In this document: positions 1 to 8,853 of the stretch, piece after piece | Position numbering within the stretch: the stretch's first letter is position 1 | Layout: the number at the start of each line of letters is the position of its first letter | DNA from: Candidatus Woesearchaeota archaeon | GTDB lineage: Archaea > Nanobdellota > Nanobdellia > Woesearchaeales > UBA10216 | Assembly (NCBI GenBank): GCA_016180085.1 | Contig: JACPBX010000011.1 | Span: forward strand, 1-51,511 | Length of the DNA: 51,511 nt | Reading direction: 5' to 3' | Notes under the pieces: model-generated | Seen by the model: only the letters and a program-made list of their open reading frames with translations | What the model was told of the DNA's origin: nothing | The model's database searches: none | Position numbers and translations under genes: made by a program

Positions 1-2
1 CT

Positions 3-344
3 GCTGGTGTGGGGCTGAGCGGGCTGCTGATACTCTATTACGACTTTTTCCATCTCCTGCCCAAGAGGTTCGCTTTCACCATCTCCTCATCGCTTGCTGT
101 CAACCTTACAGCTTACCTGGCAATAGTGTTTATCTACACGAACCTGGCAATAGACTGGTACACGCTATTTGCATCGCTTATGCTTTTCCTGATTGCAGCG
201 GCTTTCTTTGCCGTAATTCGCAGGATAGAGCCAAAGCCTGCAGAGCGTTACTACATAAGCAGAGCCGAGCGCATAGTCAGCTCAGTATTGAGGCCGCTTG
301 AGAAGGAGCAGGAAAAGAAAAAATGGAAAGGCAAAAAGAAGTAA
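3..344 (+). CDS. C-terminal part of a multi-pass membrane protein (5' end outside window)
   Basis: The reading frame is open from the first bases of the window. A GTG at position 9 could be a start, but the frame continues upstream, so this is probably a 3' fragment. It shows two or three hydrophobic segments (roughly residues 1-17, 24-47 and 50-70) and then a strongly basic cytoplasmic tail rich in K and E, ending in KKWKGKKK. It could be the tail of a transporter or polysaccharide-type membrane protein, but no family is recognisable from what is visible. It converges with the minus-strand ThiF gene. Confidence 0.55.
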   Translation, partial: AGVGLSGLLILYYDFFHLLPKRFAFTISSSLAVNLTAYLAIVFIYTNLAIDWYTLFASLMLFLIAAAFFAVIRRIEPKPAERYYISRAERIVSSVLRPLEKEQEKKKWKGKKK

Positions 345-361
345 GGCGTTCACATCACAGC

Positions 362-1363
362 TTATGAACCAGCATACCTTGAATAAGCCGCTTTTGCCTC
401 TTCGGCAGAGCCAGCTTTTACAATCGCCCTTCCGTCCTTGAAGAAAGTGATGTTCCTGAAGCTTACGCACTCTCCAAAGTCAGTGATATTCTCTCCTATC
501 CGCTGCAGCCGTTTCTTCAGCTTTTCCAAGTCAACTGGCTTACCTTTTATCTGGTAAGAATTCCTTCCGCACAGGGTTATGATTTTTGAGCCTTTTTTTC
601 CACTCAGATATTCATAGCTGCTGTTGCTGTTGCAACTGCTGCAGTAGGGATTCTTTTTAACTTGCAATTCAATTAAGTTTGGCTGCCACAAGTTAAGCCG
701 CAGCAACGTGCTTGTTGTTTTTTCTCCGGTAATTATTTTAAGGGCTTCAGTCGCCTGCATTGCCGCTATCGTAATTGTAGCTGAGGCAAGCACCCCGACG
801 GTATCGCATGTTTCTTCAGCAGCTGATTTTCCAAAGACGCATGCGAAACAGGGCGCATTTTTGTTGCCGTTGCTACCGCGAAAATCAAAAGTCATCAGTT
901 GCGCCGTTTCCCTTATTGCTGCGGCATGAATCCACTGCAGCTTGTTTTTCAGGCAATATTCATTTAGCAGGAATCGCGTTTCAAGGTTGTCGGTGCAGTC
1001 CAGCACAACATCAGGAGTTCCAATGAGCTTTGCAATATTTTTGCAGTCAATATCCGCGGCAGCAGCCACAATCTTTATTCCAGAATTTATTTTTCCCAAT
1101 CTCTCGGCAGCAGCCGATGCTTTTGGCTTGCCAACATCACTTTCGTCATACAGCAGCTGGCGTTGCAAGTCAGTCAATTCAACGATATCCCTGTCAATAA
1201 TAACGAGTTTGCCCACGCCGCTGCGTGCCAGAATCTCAGCAGCCACTGTGCCGAGGGCGCCCATTCCAACAATGACTGCCGCGCTTTTCAATAGTTGTTG
1301 CTGCCCTCTTTTGCCGATAAAAGGGAGCAATTCCTGCCTGTTGTAGCGTGAAATTTCTGCCAT
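362..1363 (-). CDS. ThiF/MoeB/HesA-type E1-like adenylyltransferase
   Basis: This is a ubiquitin-E1-like enzyme that would adenylate the C-terminal glycine of a small beta-grasp sulfur carrier (MoaD/ThiS/SAMP type) for molybdopterin, thiamine or tRNA thiolation. The sequence shows a Rossmann nucleotide motif (VGMGALGTVAAE), the acidic strand IIDRDIVE, the LQRQLLY and DVGKPKA motifs of ATP binding, and two zinc-type CxxC pairs (CFAC and CSSC). A C-terminal extension of about 80 residues ends in AKAAYSRYAG. The frame extends upstream to 1417, but that start would lie inside the nop5 promoter. ATG at 1363 begins with the family-typical ISRYNRQ and gives 333 residues. The exact carrier substrate cannot be told from sequence. 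Confidence 0.88.
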   Translation of the reverse strand: MAEISRYNRQELLPFIGKRGQQQLLKSAAVIVGMGALGTVAAEILARSGVGKLVIIDRDIVELTDLQRQLLYDESDVGKPKASAAAERLGKINSGIKIVAAAADIDCKNIAKLIGTPDVVLDCTDNLETRFLLNEYCLKNKLQWIHAAAIRETAQLMTFDFRGSNGNKNAPCFACVFGKSAAEETCDTVGVLASATITIAAMQATEALKIITGEKTTSTLLRLNLWQPNLIELQVKKNPYCSSCNSNSSYEYLSGKKGSKIITLCGRNSYQIKGKPVDLEKLKKRLQRIGENITDFGECVSFRNITFFKDGRAIVKAGSAEEAKAAYSRYAGS

Positions 1364-1387
1364 TTCAGGGCGTGGAGGTTGCAAACA

Positions 1388-1395
1388 TTTATTAA
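1388..1395 (+). promoter_or_regulatory. TATA box of nop5
   Basis: TTTATTAA is centred about 27 nt before the nop5 ATG. This is the archaeal spacing for transcription starting at the start codon, so a leaderless mRNA is implied. It also argues that the divergent ThiF gene starts at 1363 rather than 1417. Confidence 0.6.
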
Positions 1396-1418
1396 CCTTC
1401 TCAGTTTGCCTCTTCACA

Positions 1419-2330
1419 ATGAACTCCCGTATAGTGCAGCATGCGAAAGCGCCGGCAGAAAAGGCTGAAACACCTAAAGAAGCCGTATTTCTCTACTCTG
1501 TCCCAACTGCCGTGTTCCTGTTTGACGCCAATATCAAGCTGCTCCAGAAAATGAAGGTCGCCAGCCCGGAAGCCGCTGTTGCCGCCCTCACAAAAGGAGC
1601 GTGGCTCCCTGAGGAAACCGCAGCAATCAAAAAAATCGTGGCAGAAGGAAAAACAGCAATTGTTCTTGGCTTCAAGAAGGAAAGGATGGCTGAGGTTTCA
1701 TTCTCCCAGGACGCAAGGAAGCTGGCAGCAGCCTCTGCTGCAGCAGAAGAAGAGTTCAAAAAGCTGCGCGATATTGTCATAAGCTTCACAAAAAAAGCTG
1801 TTGCTGCATCTGTAAGCGATGACAACCTCATCATACAGGCGTCATCGGCAATTTCCGAGATTAACAAGGCAGCGAACATGCTTGTCAAGCGGCTCAGGGA
1901 GTGGTATGAGCTCTACTGCCCTGAAATTTCTAAGGACATGACAGAGCACGAAGCTTTTGTAAGCGAGATTCTTGGCAGCAGCAAAGCAGAGCTTCTAAAA
2001 AAGCTGAAAATAAGCGAAAAGGAAAGCATGGGCGCCAGTATCGGCAAAAGCGATACAGATAAAATTCTCGCCTTCGCCGCAGCGGTAAAGCAGCTTTACG
2101 AAAAAAGGAAAGACTTGGCCGATTATTTGGCCGTTGTTATGAAAAGGCACTGCCCCAACATTGCGGCAGTTGCAGGCCCTTCCACAGGCGCAGAGCTCAT
2201 GGTTCAGGCAGGCTCGCTCCAGAGGCTGGCGATGCTGCCTTCCTCAACAATACAGCTTCTCCTAAGGCAGGCGTGCTTCACAGCCACCCATTCGTTACAG
2301 CAGCGCCGAGGCAGCAGCAGGGAAGGATAG
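1419..2330 (+). CDS. nop5: Nop5 (Nop56/58 homolog), N-terminal and central part; gene frame-disrupted
   Basis: Nop5 is the scaffold of the archaeal C/D box sRNP. It joins fibrillarin to the L7Ae-bound guide RNA for 2'-O-methylation. The N-terminal fibrillarin-binding domain, the long coiled coil (about residues 95-220) and the start of the NOP domain (AGPSTGAELMVQAGSL, then LPSSTIQLL) are all visible. After STIQLL the frame leaves the family and runs to a stop at 2330 with unrelated residues. The real C-terminus resumes in another frame (2273-2473). Comparison with the family suggests that about 15-17 residues (the GAEKALFRHL region) are missing at roughly position 2258, and that the lost length is not a multiple of three. 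Either the gene is broken or the assembly is wrong here. Confidence 0.9.
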   Translation: MNSRIVQHAKAPAEKAETPKEAVFLYSVPTAVFLFDANIKLLQKMKVASPEAAVAALTKGAWLPEETAAIKKIVAEGKTAIVLGFKKERMAEVSFSQDARKLAAASAAAEEEFKKLRDIVISFTKKAVAASVSDDNLIIQASSAISEINKAANMLVKRLREWYELYCPEISKDMTEHEAFVSEILGSSKAELLKKLKISEKESMGASIGKSDTDKILAFAAAVKQLYEKRKDLADYLAVVMKRHCPNIAAVAGPSTGAELMVQAGSLQRLAMLPSSTIQLLLRQACFTATHSLQQRRGSSREG

Positions 2331-2473
2331 CAAAGCTTCTGGCAGACAAGATATCAATAGCGGCAAGGGTTGACTATTTCAAGGGCAAATTCGTTGGCGA
2401 CAAACTTCTGGATGAGTTAAAGCAAAAATTGCAGCAACAAAAGCAAAAGCACAGCAAAAGTGAGACCTCATGA
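2273..2473 (+). CDS. nop5: Nop5, C-terminal part in a shifted frame
   Basis: This is the continuation of Nop5. Reading this frame from about 2258 gives PKAGVLHSHPFVTAAPR, then GRIAKLLADKISIAARVDYF, which is the conserved end of the NOP domain that contacts the L7Ae-RNA complex, plus a basic tail rich in K and Q. The internal ATG at 2273 is probably not a real start. The stop overlaps the fibrillarin start by 4 nt (ATGA), as expected for the classical nop5-flpA operon. If the frame break is real, no intact Nop5 would be made. If it is an assembly error, the intact gene spans 1419-2473 plus roughly 46-49 lost bases. Confidence 0.85.
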   Translation: MLHSHPFVTAAPRQQQGRIAKLLADKISIAARVDYFKGKFVGDKLLDELKQKLQQQKQKHSKSETS

Positions 2474-3123
2474 AGCAAATATTCCAGGGCGTTTTCGCGG
2501 AAGGCAGGAAGCTGTACACGCTAAACAGCACGCTGCAGCAAACATTGTTTGACGAGGAACTCGCTGTGGCTGACGGGAAGGAGTACCGTGGCTGGAATCC
2601 TCTCAGGAGCAAGCTCGCGGCAGCGATAGTGAAGGGGTTAGCGCAGCTGCCAATAGCCAGGAACTCAAAAATCCTTTACCTGGGGGCTGCTCACGGCTAC
2701 ACGCCTTCATTCATTTCAGACATGGCATCAGAAGGCATTGTTTTTGCAGTTGATTTTGCGCCCAGGGTTGTCAGGGACCTGGTGTTCGTTGCCGAAAAAA
2801 GAAAAAACATAATCCCTGTGCTGGCTGATGCAAACCATCCCGAAGCATACTACAACCTTATTGGCGCTGTGGACATAGTTTACCAAGATGTTGCGCAGAA
2901 GAACCAGATTGAAATCTTTGCCAAGAACTGCGGCCTTTTCCTGAAGCCAGGCGGCTATGGCATGCTCGCATTAAAAGCCAGAAGCGTTGACGTGCTGCAG
3001 CAGCCCCAGGGCATATTCCTTACAGCCAAAAAGGAGCTTGAAAAGAAATTTGCAGTTATTGACTACCGGCTTCTTTCGCCGCTGCAGAAGGACCACGCGT
3101 TTTTTGTTTGCCAGAAAGTTTAA
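2470..3123 (+). CDS. flpA: Fibrillarin-like rRNA/tRNA 2'-O-methyltransferase
   Basis: This is the catalytic subunit of the C/D box sRNP. It transfers methyl from SAM to ribose 2'-hydroxyls chosen by the guide RNA. The 217 residues are normal for archaeal fibrillarin. Motifs in order are YRGWNPLRSKLAAAI, the SAM loop LYLGAAHGYTPSFISD, the acidic strand VFAVDFAPR, ADANHPEAY, and DVAQKNQ followed by LKPGGYGMLALKARS. The SAM loop differs from the usual GAASGTT by having H and Y at the S and first T positions. The start overlaps the end of nop5, so the two are co-transcribed and translationally coupled. Confidence 0.95.
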   Translation: MKQIFQGVFAEGRKLYTLNSTLQQTLFDEELAVADGKEYRGWNPLRSKLAAAIVKGLAQLPIARNSKILYLGAAHGYTPSFISDMASEGIVFAVDFAPRVVRDLVFVAEKRKNIIPVLADANHPEAYYNLIGAVDIVYQDVAQKNQIEIFAKNCGLFLKPGGYGMLALKARSVDVLQQPQGIFLTAKKELEKKFAVIDYRLLSPLQKDHAFFVCQKV

Positions 3124-3126
3124 AAG
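3118..3126 (+). promoter_or_regulatory. TATA box of cysS
   Basis: GTTTAAAAG lies at the end of flpA, centred 28 nt before the ATG at 3150. The spacing supports the 3150 start and a leaderless cysS transcript. Confidence 0.5.
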
Positions 3127-3149
3127 CAGCCGTAGCAGAGGAAATCAAG

Positions 3150-4559
3150 ATGCTGCAGCTTCACAACACGCTCACGAGGAAAACAGGGCCATTCAAGCCG
3201 CTTAAAGGCAAAAAAGTCGGGCTTTACTCTTGCGGGCCCACAACCTATAATTATCCACACATCGGCAACTACCGGGCTTATGTCTTCGTTGACCTGCTGA
3301 AGCGCTACCTTCTTTACCGCGGCTACATGGTGAAGCATATCATGAACATTACAGACGTTGATGACAAGACAATAAAAGGCTCAATGGAAGAAGGCGTAAG
3401 CCTGAGTGAGTTCACGGCAAAATACGAAAAGGCGTTCTTTGATGACCTGAAGGCACTCAACATTTTGCCAGCCAACAAATACCCTAAGGCAACCGAACAC
3501 ATCAGGGAAATGGTTGCAATAACAAAAGCGCTTATGAAAAAAGGGCTTGCCTACAAGGGCGAGGACGGCTCGATATACTACAACATCCGCAAATTCAAGG
3601 ATTACGGCAGGCTTGCCAACATAGACATCACAAAGCTGAAGGCAGGGGCATCAGGCAGGGTGAAGAAGGACGAATACACCAAGGACGACGTGCAGGATTT
3701 CGCGCTGTGGAAAGCCTATGATAAAGCTGACGGCAATGTCTTTTGGGAAACCAGTGCAGGGAAAGGGAGACCGGGCTGGCACATAGAGTGCTCAGCCATG
3801 TCAATCAAGAACCTTGGCAAAACTTTTGACATCCACTGCGGTGGTGTAGACCTAATATTCCCGCATCACCAGAACGAGATAGCCCAGTCTGAGGGCTGGA
3901 CCGGCAAGAAGTTTGTCAACTACTGGCTGCATAACGAATGGCTGCTTGTCAACGGCCAAAAGATGTCTAAAAGTCTTGGCAATTTCTTCACGCTCAGGGA
4001 TGTTTTGGCGAAGGGATTTCCTGCTGTTGCCATACGCTACCTGTTGCTGTCAACCCACTACCGCCAGCAGCTGAACTTCACTTTTGAGGGCATTGATGCA
4101 GCAAAGGCGTCTGTGGAGCGGCTGAATGAGCTGATTAGGAAGCTTGGAGGCGTTAAAGGCAGCAGCAAAAGCAGCGTTTTGATTAAAAAAGAGATTTCTG
4201 CCGCGTCAACTGCTTTTGAAAAGGCGATGGACGACGACCTCAACATCAGCGAGGCACTTGCAGCAGTATTTGAATTCGTGAGGCAGATGAACTACCACCT
4301 TGACAACAGCACGATTGACAAAATATCCGCAGCAGCCGCAATCAATTTTCTAAAAAAAGTCGATTCTGTTCTTGGCGTAATGAGCTTTGAGGCAGAGGAA
4401 AAGCTGCCAAAAGAGCTTATGAGGCTGGTTGAGCAGCGAGAAAAATTGAGAGAAGAAAAGAAATTCGCTGAGGCGGATAAAATCCGCGCTCAGCTAAGGG
4501 AGAAAGGCATCCAGCTTGACGACACGGCAGAGGGTGTGAAGTGGAAAAAGATAGTCTGA
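3150..4559 (+). CDS. cysS: Cysteinyl-tRNA synthetase
   Basis: This class I aminoacyl-tRNA synthetase charges tRNA-Cys. Its 469 residues are normal for the family. The zinc-ligand cysteine is in YSCGPTTYN (C28), the HIGH motif is PHIGN (37-41), the second zinc region is [10 protein letters not shown], and KMSKSLGN lies near residue 271. A helical anticodon-binding region follows, ending in the family-typical [14 protein letters not shown]-like segment (here [17 protein letters not shown]). The frame is open to 3108, overlapping flpA, but ATG 3150 fits both the family N-terminus ([10 protein letters not shown]) and the TATA position. Confidence 0.97.
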   Translation: MLQLHNTLTRKTGPFKPLKGKKVGLYSCGPTTYNYPHIGNYRAYVFVDLLKRYLLYRGYMVKHIMNITDVDDKTIKGSMEEGVSLSEFTAKYEKAFFDDLKALNILPANKYPKATEHIREMVAITKALMKKGLAYKGEDGSIYYNIRKFKDYGRLANIDITKLKAGASGRVKKDEYTKDDVQDFALWKAYDKADGNVFWETSAGKGRPGWHIECSAMSIKNLGKTFDIHCGGVDLIFPHHQNEIAQSEGWTGKKFVNYWLHNEWLLVNGQKMSKSLGNFFTLRDVLAKGFPAVAIRYLLLSTHYRQQLNFTFEGIDAAKASVERLNELIRKLGGVKGSSKSSVLIKKEISAASTAFEKAMDDDLNISEALAAVFEFVRQMNYHLDNSTIDKISAAAAINFLKKVDSVLGVMSFEAEEKLPKELMRLVEQREKLREEKKFAEADKIRAQLREKGIQLDDTAEGVKWKKIV

Positions 4560-4565
4560 CTTTAT

Positions 4566-6359
4566 TCAATGAAGGTTTCTTTGTTTTGGCAGCGTGAAGC
4601 TGAATGTTGAGCCTTTGCCAATGCTTGAGCGCACGCCTATCTCCCCGCCATGCCGTTCTATGATGTATTTGCAGATTGAGAGGCCAAGGCCTGTGCCGCC
4701 TGTTTTCCTGTTTGACTGGCTGTCAATCTGGTAGAACTTCTGGAACAGCTTCGGAATGTCCTTCTTGGCTATGCCTATGCCGTTGTCCCTGACATCCACT
4801 TGGATGTAATCCCTTTCGTTGCTGGCTTTTAGCACAATCCTTGGCTTTGGCTGGGAAAATTTCAAGGCATTCCCAACAAGGTTCATGAACACCTGCTTTA
4901 CCTTGTCCTCGTCAGCCCTGATTACAGGCAGGTTGTCCGGGCACAATATGGCAATTATGGCGTTATTGTCCTTCTCAAGCTTCACCAACTCCTTCTTGTA
5001 GCCATTCAGGAAAGCAGTCAGGCTGAAATCCGTGAAGTTGAAAGGCATCTTTCCTGATTCAATCTTCTGGATGTCAAGCAGGTCGCTTATAAGGTCGGTA
5101 AGCCTTTCGTTTTCCTTGTTGACTATGCCGAGAAACTCCTTCTGCTGCTCGTTGACAGGGCCAACGTCTCCGTCAAGTACAAGCGAGACATAGCCTTTTA
5201 TGCTGGTCAATGGAGTCCTGAGCTCGTGCGAGACAGTGCTGACAAAATCTGATTTTATCCTGTTAAGCATTGTCAGCTCCTCATTCGCCTCTTTGAGGCT
5301 TTTCGTCGCAAGGGCTATCCTCTTTTTCAAAAGCTCATTGAAGCCGGCGATTTTGGAGTAAAGCTCGGCGTTTTTAATTGCGACAGAGGCCTGCTCGGCA
5401 AGGGCGGATGCAAAAAGAAGGTCATCGTTGTCAAAGGCATTGGGCCTGTTGCTTTCTATGTTGAAAACGCCTATGACCTTGCCCCGGTATTTTATTGGCA
5501 CGGCCATTTCTGATATGATGTTTGGGTGCTTCATTACAGGAATGTACGAAGGATGCCTGGTGACGTCGCTGATTACTGCGGGTTTGCCTGTCTTTGCGAC
5601 CCCGCCCACAATGCCCTCGCCCACTTTTGCAGAGTAGCTTCTTATCTCTTCCTTAGTCAGGCCTATGGCAGCTTTAATGAAAAGCCTGTTCCTCTTTATG
5701 GGGGATATCGTGGTGTACTCGTAATCAAGCTCCTTTGCTGCCAGCTGAAGTATGGTATTCAGAACAGTTCCCAGGTTCAGGCTTGAATTGATTGTCTTGC
5801 CTGACTCATAAAGGTTTTCCAGCCTTTTAACAGCGCTCGCTTGGGAGTTGTAAAGCCTTGCATTCTCGATTGCTATCACGAGCTGGTCTGCTATTGCAGA
5901 CATTATCCTGATATCTTCTTTGCTGAAGTCGTTCTTGGTCTTGCTTTCTATGCTGTACACGCCTATGACCCTGTTCCTCGATTTCAGGGGCACGGCTATC
6001 TCAGACTTATTGCCGGGGACTATGGTTATGTAAAAAGGGATTTTTGAAATGTCATTGATTATCAAAGGCTTCCCGCTCTTTGCAACCCTGCCTGTAACGC
6101 CTGTGCCAATTGGTATTTTGAAGTTGTGGAACTTTTTCCTGTCATAGCCGTAGCCGTCCTTTACCACGAGGCTGTTTCCCTCGACCAGCAGAAGGCTGCA
6201 GTTGTGGTAATGGAATTTCTTAATCGTGGCATTAACAACGTACTTGAGAATCTTGTCAACGTCAAAAGTCGAGTTTATCTTTTTGCCAGTCTCGTAAAGT
6301 ATGGACAGAACCTGGGACATGCTCCTGGCCATGTTTCGGTGCTGGTGGCTGCTTAGCAT
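4566..6359 (-). CDS. Soluble sensor histidine kinase with two GAF domains
   Basis: This is the sensor of a two-component system; it autophosphorylates on histidine and passes phosphate to a receiver. Domains in order are GAF 1 (about 30-165), GAF 2 (about 190-335), a coiled coil (340-365), HisKA with the H-box SHELRTPL (H378), and HATPase_c with the N-box NLVGNALKFS (N493/N497), G1 box DNGIGI (525-530) and G2 box GGTGLGLSI. There is no transmembrane segment, so it probably senses a cytoplasmic ligand through GAF. The likely partner is the stand-alone receiver at 9947-10315 on the same strand. A TATA box about 28 nt upstream supports the 6359 start; ATG 6332 is an alternative. Confidence 0.95.
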   Translation of the reverse strand: MLSSHQHRNMARSMSQVLSILYETGKKINSTFDVDKILKYVVNATIKKFHYHNCSLLLVEGNSLVVKDGYGYDRKKFHNFKIPIGTGVTGRVAKSGKPLIINDISKIPFYITIVPGNKSEIAVPLKSRNRVIGVYSIESKTKNDFSKEDIRIMSAIADQLVIAIENARLYNSQASAVKRLENLYESGKTINSSLNLGTVLNTILQLAAKELDYEYTTISPIKRNRLFIKAAIGLTKEEIRSYSAKVGEGIVGGVAKTGKPAVISDVTRHPSYIPVMKHPNIISEMAVPIKYRGKVIGVFNIESNRPNAFDNDDLLFASALAEQASVAIKNAELYSKIAGFNELLKKRIALATKSLKEANEELTMLNRIKSDFVSTVSHELRTPLTSIKGYVSLVLDGDVGPVNEQQKEFLGIVNKENERLTDLISDLLDIQKIESGKMPFNFTDFSLTAFLNGYKKELVKLEKDNNAIIAILCPDNLPVIRADEDKVKQVFMNLVGNALKFSQPKPRIVLKASNERDYIQVDVRDNGIGIAKKDIPKLFQKFYQIDSQSNRKTGGTGLGLSICKYIIERHGGEIGVRSSIGKGSTFSFTLPKQRNLH

Positions 6360-6383
6360 GCCTTCAGCAGGCTCTGCAACGAT

Positions 6384-6412
6384 TATTTAAACCCTTCGCA
6401 AAGGTTTATAAG
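6384..6412. promoter_or_regulatory. Divergent promoters for the histidine kinase and the kinase-fold gene cluster
   Basis: On the minus strand, TTTAAATA (6384-6391) is centred 28 nt before the kinase ATG at 6359. On the plus strand, TTTATAAG (6405-6412) would start transcription near 6434, 18 nt before ATG 6452. A second plus-strand TATA-like run (CTTATAAG) sits at about 6431-6438, too close to serve the 6452 start. The two transcription units are therefore fired back to back. Confidence 0.5.
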
Positions 6413-6451
6413 CAGACCCTGACTTCCACTACTTATAAGTGACATGAAAAA

Positions 6452-7621
6452 ATGACGCGGCAGTTGCAAGGCACAAGTGCACCTTTGGAGGCAAGGCTTG
6501 CCCAATTAGCGAATAGATATCTCACTAGCAGGGATATGAATCTCGGGTTAGCTCCAGTAAGCATTGCAGCTGTTTCAGCAGCCCTGCCCCAGCTGAGAAA
6601 TGACTTTATCGGGCTAAACGTCAGCGGCTCGGCCCTCAAAGGCGAGTCTTTGGAACATCTGGCTGAAGCACTGGCCCTTTTGTCCGGGGCAGGCGTTACT
6701 GTTTTCGTTCATTATGGCGCTCAGGAGCAGATTGATGAATTTGTAAGGGAAAGCCCTGAGCTGGGTGAAGAGGTAAGGCTGCTATCGGCTATAAAGGTCG
6801 GCGGGAAGCGTTACACACCCACTGAGCTAATGCCACATCTTGTTAAAATAGCTGATATGAACGGCGCAGGACTCATGAATTCTGTTTTAAGAAACGGGGG
6901 AAACGCGCAAGCTTTCGGAAGTTCACTTTTTATGGGCCGCCTTGACAAGAGCACAGAGTTTGAAGATCCGGAAACAGGACAGCCACTCGGCAATAGTTGT
7001 TACGCCACCCTGCCTGTTGACCCAAGACTGGAAGTGAAGACGGAAAAACTGCGGCAAATGACAGACTACCTTACAGGCAAACGTTATCATAATGGCAGCA
7101 GCGCAAAAGGCCGCATTGTCATCAGGACGTTTATGGTAACGTACCGAGGTCCTAATGGCGAGGAAAGGGCAGCCAATGGCGATAAGGATAACGTTGGAGA
7201 TGCCATGGCATACTGGGCGATCAGAAGGCCAATTAGTCCGGTCATGTTAGACAGTGGGGAGTACGAATTAAGGACGCCTGAACGGCTTCACGCCATTACT
7301 GTAACCCCCAGCAGCGGGTTGAGAAAAGGACCTGCGCGTTACATGCGGCTAATTGAGACAGTAACCTCTCCAGAAGACTTGAGCAGGTATAATATAGAGG
7401 ACGGGATGTATGTCAAGATGCGTTCAAAATGGCAGCTGGCTGTGCAAGCAACAAAGCGGGGAGCACGTCTCATGGCAAATGTTATCGGGGTGGAAGACTT
7501 TCTGCCTTCACTGTTTACAAGCCAGGTTGCTTTTGGCACCACAATTGCCCCTCAAGGCGTTGAAAGGCTTACCAGACAGTTTTACGGCCAAGACTTGGCC
7601 ACAGAAGTTAGATTAAGGTAA
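6452..7621 (+). CDS. Divergent amino-acid-kinase-fold protein 1 (acetylglutamate-kinase-like, degenerate)
   Basis: The first of three neighbouring proteins that look like distant relatives of N-acetylglutamate kinase (AAK fold). The N-terminal strand-loop GLNVSGSAL (54-62) sits where ArgB has its VKxGGS loop, but the usual lysine is asparagine (N55). The VHGGG loop is altered to VHYGAQ (86-91). A C-terminal SKWQLAVQATKRG resembles the ArgB segment GMIPKxxAxxxALxxG. The middle is highly divergent, with a charged insert (ERAANGDKDNVGD). The protein has 389 residues against about 300 for ArgB. The altered residues argue against normal kinase activity. No other arginine-pathway gene is nearby, so the function is unknown and the family call is by pattern only. 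Confidence 0.6.
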   Translation: MTRQLQGTSAPLEARLAQLANRYLTSRDMNLGLAPVSIAAVSAALPQLRNDFIGLNVSGSALKGESLEHLAEALALLSGAGVTVFVHYGAQEQIDEFVRESPELGEEVRLLSAIKVGGKRYTPTELMPHLVKIADMNGAGLMNSVLRNGGNAQAFGSSLFMGRLDKSTEFEDPETGQPLGNSCYATLPVDPRLEVKTEKLRQMTDYLTGKRYHNGSSAKGRIVIRTFMVTYRGPNGEERAANGDKDNVGDAMAYWAIRRPISPVMLDSGEYELRTPERLHAITVTPSSGLRKGPARYMRLIETVTSPEDLSRYNIEDGMYVKMRSKWQLAVQATKRGARLMANVIGVEDFLPSLFTSQVAFGTTIAPQGVERLTRQFYGQDLATEVRLR

Positions 7622-7651
7622 CGTTATTTACAAAGCAGCCATGATATTGTA

Positions 7652-8752
7652 ATGGGAAAGGTAAGGGAGAAGATGATGGAGGACATTAAGGATATTGGTA
7701 GCAGGCGAGTAGACGCCCTCGAGCGGATAGTTGCAAGCCATCGGGAAATAACGATGGAGTCTGCTTTGCCGATGATTCGGCGATACAGGCATCGTGTGCC
7801 GTTTGCCGTTGTTAAAATGAGTGGTGAGTACTTTGTTGAAGGAAGGATTCAACGAAGCGCCCGGGATTTGGCTGATTTATCGCTGCTGTTACCGATAATG
7901 TTGGCGCTTGGAAGCGGCGAGCCCCTCAGTGAGAGGCTTGGCTATACCAACAAATACCGCGGGATAAGGATAACAAAGCCTGAAGAGATGCCCACGGTAG
8001 TACAAGTGGCCGAAGAGCTAACGCGTGACCTTGTTCAACGAATTGAAGCTTACAACGGGAGGGCAGAGGCTGTCATTCCCACTCCCGCCAATCCCATTTT
8101 TAATTTTGACTGGCTAGAGCATATAAAGGACGATGAGGGGAGACCGTTCTACGTTGGAGAGGTTGGCATTGCGCCAATCGGAGAGGAAGCAAGGTGCATG
8201 AACGTAGAAGATGCCAGGAGCTTAGTGGCGACTGTTGGGGAAGGGCGTATGCCTGTTATCAGCCCTATCGTATACCACGCTTTAAGGTCCACGCTTGGAG
8301 TGCCTTCTAAGGTCCGCAAGCCCTTGAATCCCGACGCTGATGACATTGCACGCGTAGTTACGGACTTTACAGGGCCGGAATGGCTTGTCTTTGTGACAGA
8401 AAATGCTGGCAGCCTCAGCATAGATTTGGAGAAAGCAAAATGGTACGCCGAAAAACAATACACCATGGAGCTAATAAAACAGCTTTTTCCCGAGAGTCCT
8501 AAACTTCAGGAGCACTACAGGAACGCGGATTGGAAAGTCGAAGCAGCTATAAGTATGGCTCTGAATGGGCATAAAGTTGCAGTTGTGGACTATCAAAACT
8601 TATTGCCATTTTTGTTAAGTAGGGGTAAAAACAGTGAGCGTTATAGCCGTGCAGTCCTGAATGAAAGTTTCGGGAAGCAACTAAGACTGGCACGATTAAG
8701 GCGAGCGGAAGAAGTGAGGAGGCTGGAAACTCCCCCCTATCGTCCTCATTAG
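7652..8752 (+). CDS. Divergent amino-acid-kinase-fold protein 2
   Basis: A 366-residue paralogue of its two neighbours. LPMIRRYRHRVPFAVVKMSG (40-59) closely resembles the ArgB opening LPYIRKYRGKTxVIKYGG and keeps the lysine (K55). The second glycine loop is eroded to LGSGEPLS. Further on, MPVISPIVYHA, then LNPDADDIARVV, and LVFVTENAG correspond to the ArgB strand-loop that holds the NAD/D residues. DWKVEAAISMALNG corresponds to GMIPKxxAxxxAL, with its lysine kept. A TTATTTA element 25 nt upstream supports a leaderless start at 7652. It lies 30 nt after protein 1. The substrate is unknown, and activity is uncertain given the altered loop. Confidence 0.6.
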   Translation: MGKVREKMMEDIKDIGSRRVDALERIVASHREITMESALPMIRRYRHRVPFAVVKMSGEYFVEGRIQRSARDLADLSLLLPIMLALGSGEPLSERLGYTNKYRGIRITKPEEMPTVVQVAEELTRDLVQRIEAYNGRAEAVIPTPANPIFNFDWLEHIKDDEGRPFYVGEVGIAPIGEEARCMNVEDARSLVATVGEGRMPVISPIVYHALRSTLGVPSKVRKPLNPDADDIARVVTDFTGPEWLVFVTENAGSLSIDLEKAKWYAEKQYTMELIKQLFPESPKLQEHYRNADWKVEAAISMALNGHKVAVVDYQNLLPFLLSRGKNSERYSRAVLNESFGKQLRLARLRRAEEVRRLETPPYRPH

Positions 8753-8853
8753 TTTGGTTCAAATTTCGGGAGACAATTACCGGAAGCACAGGATTGTTGC
8801 AGATACAAGGCAAAGGTAGCTTTCACTGCCAAAACAAAAATTAAAGTGACAAA

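Noticed and set aside
2258-2330. Programmed frameshift or archaeal intron in nop5
   Set aside because: Conserved residues are missing rather than inserted, so neither an intron nor simple frameshifting would restore the protein; deletion or misassembly fits better.
5526-5786. 86-residue plus-strand frame inside the histidine kinase
   Set aside because: Antisense to an intact GAF domain, with no start signals.
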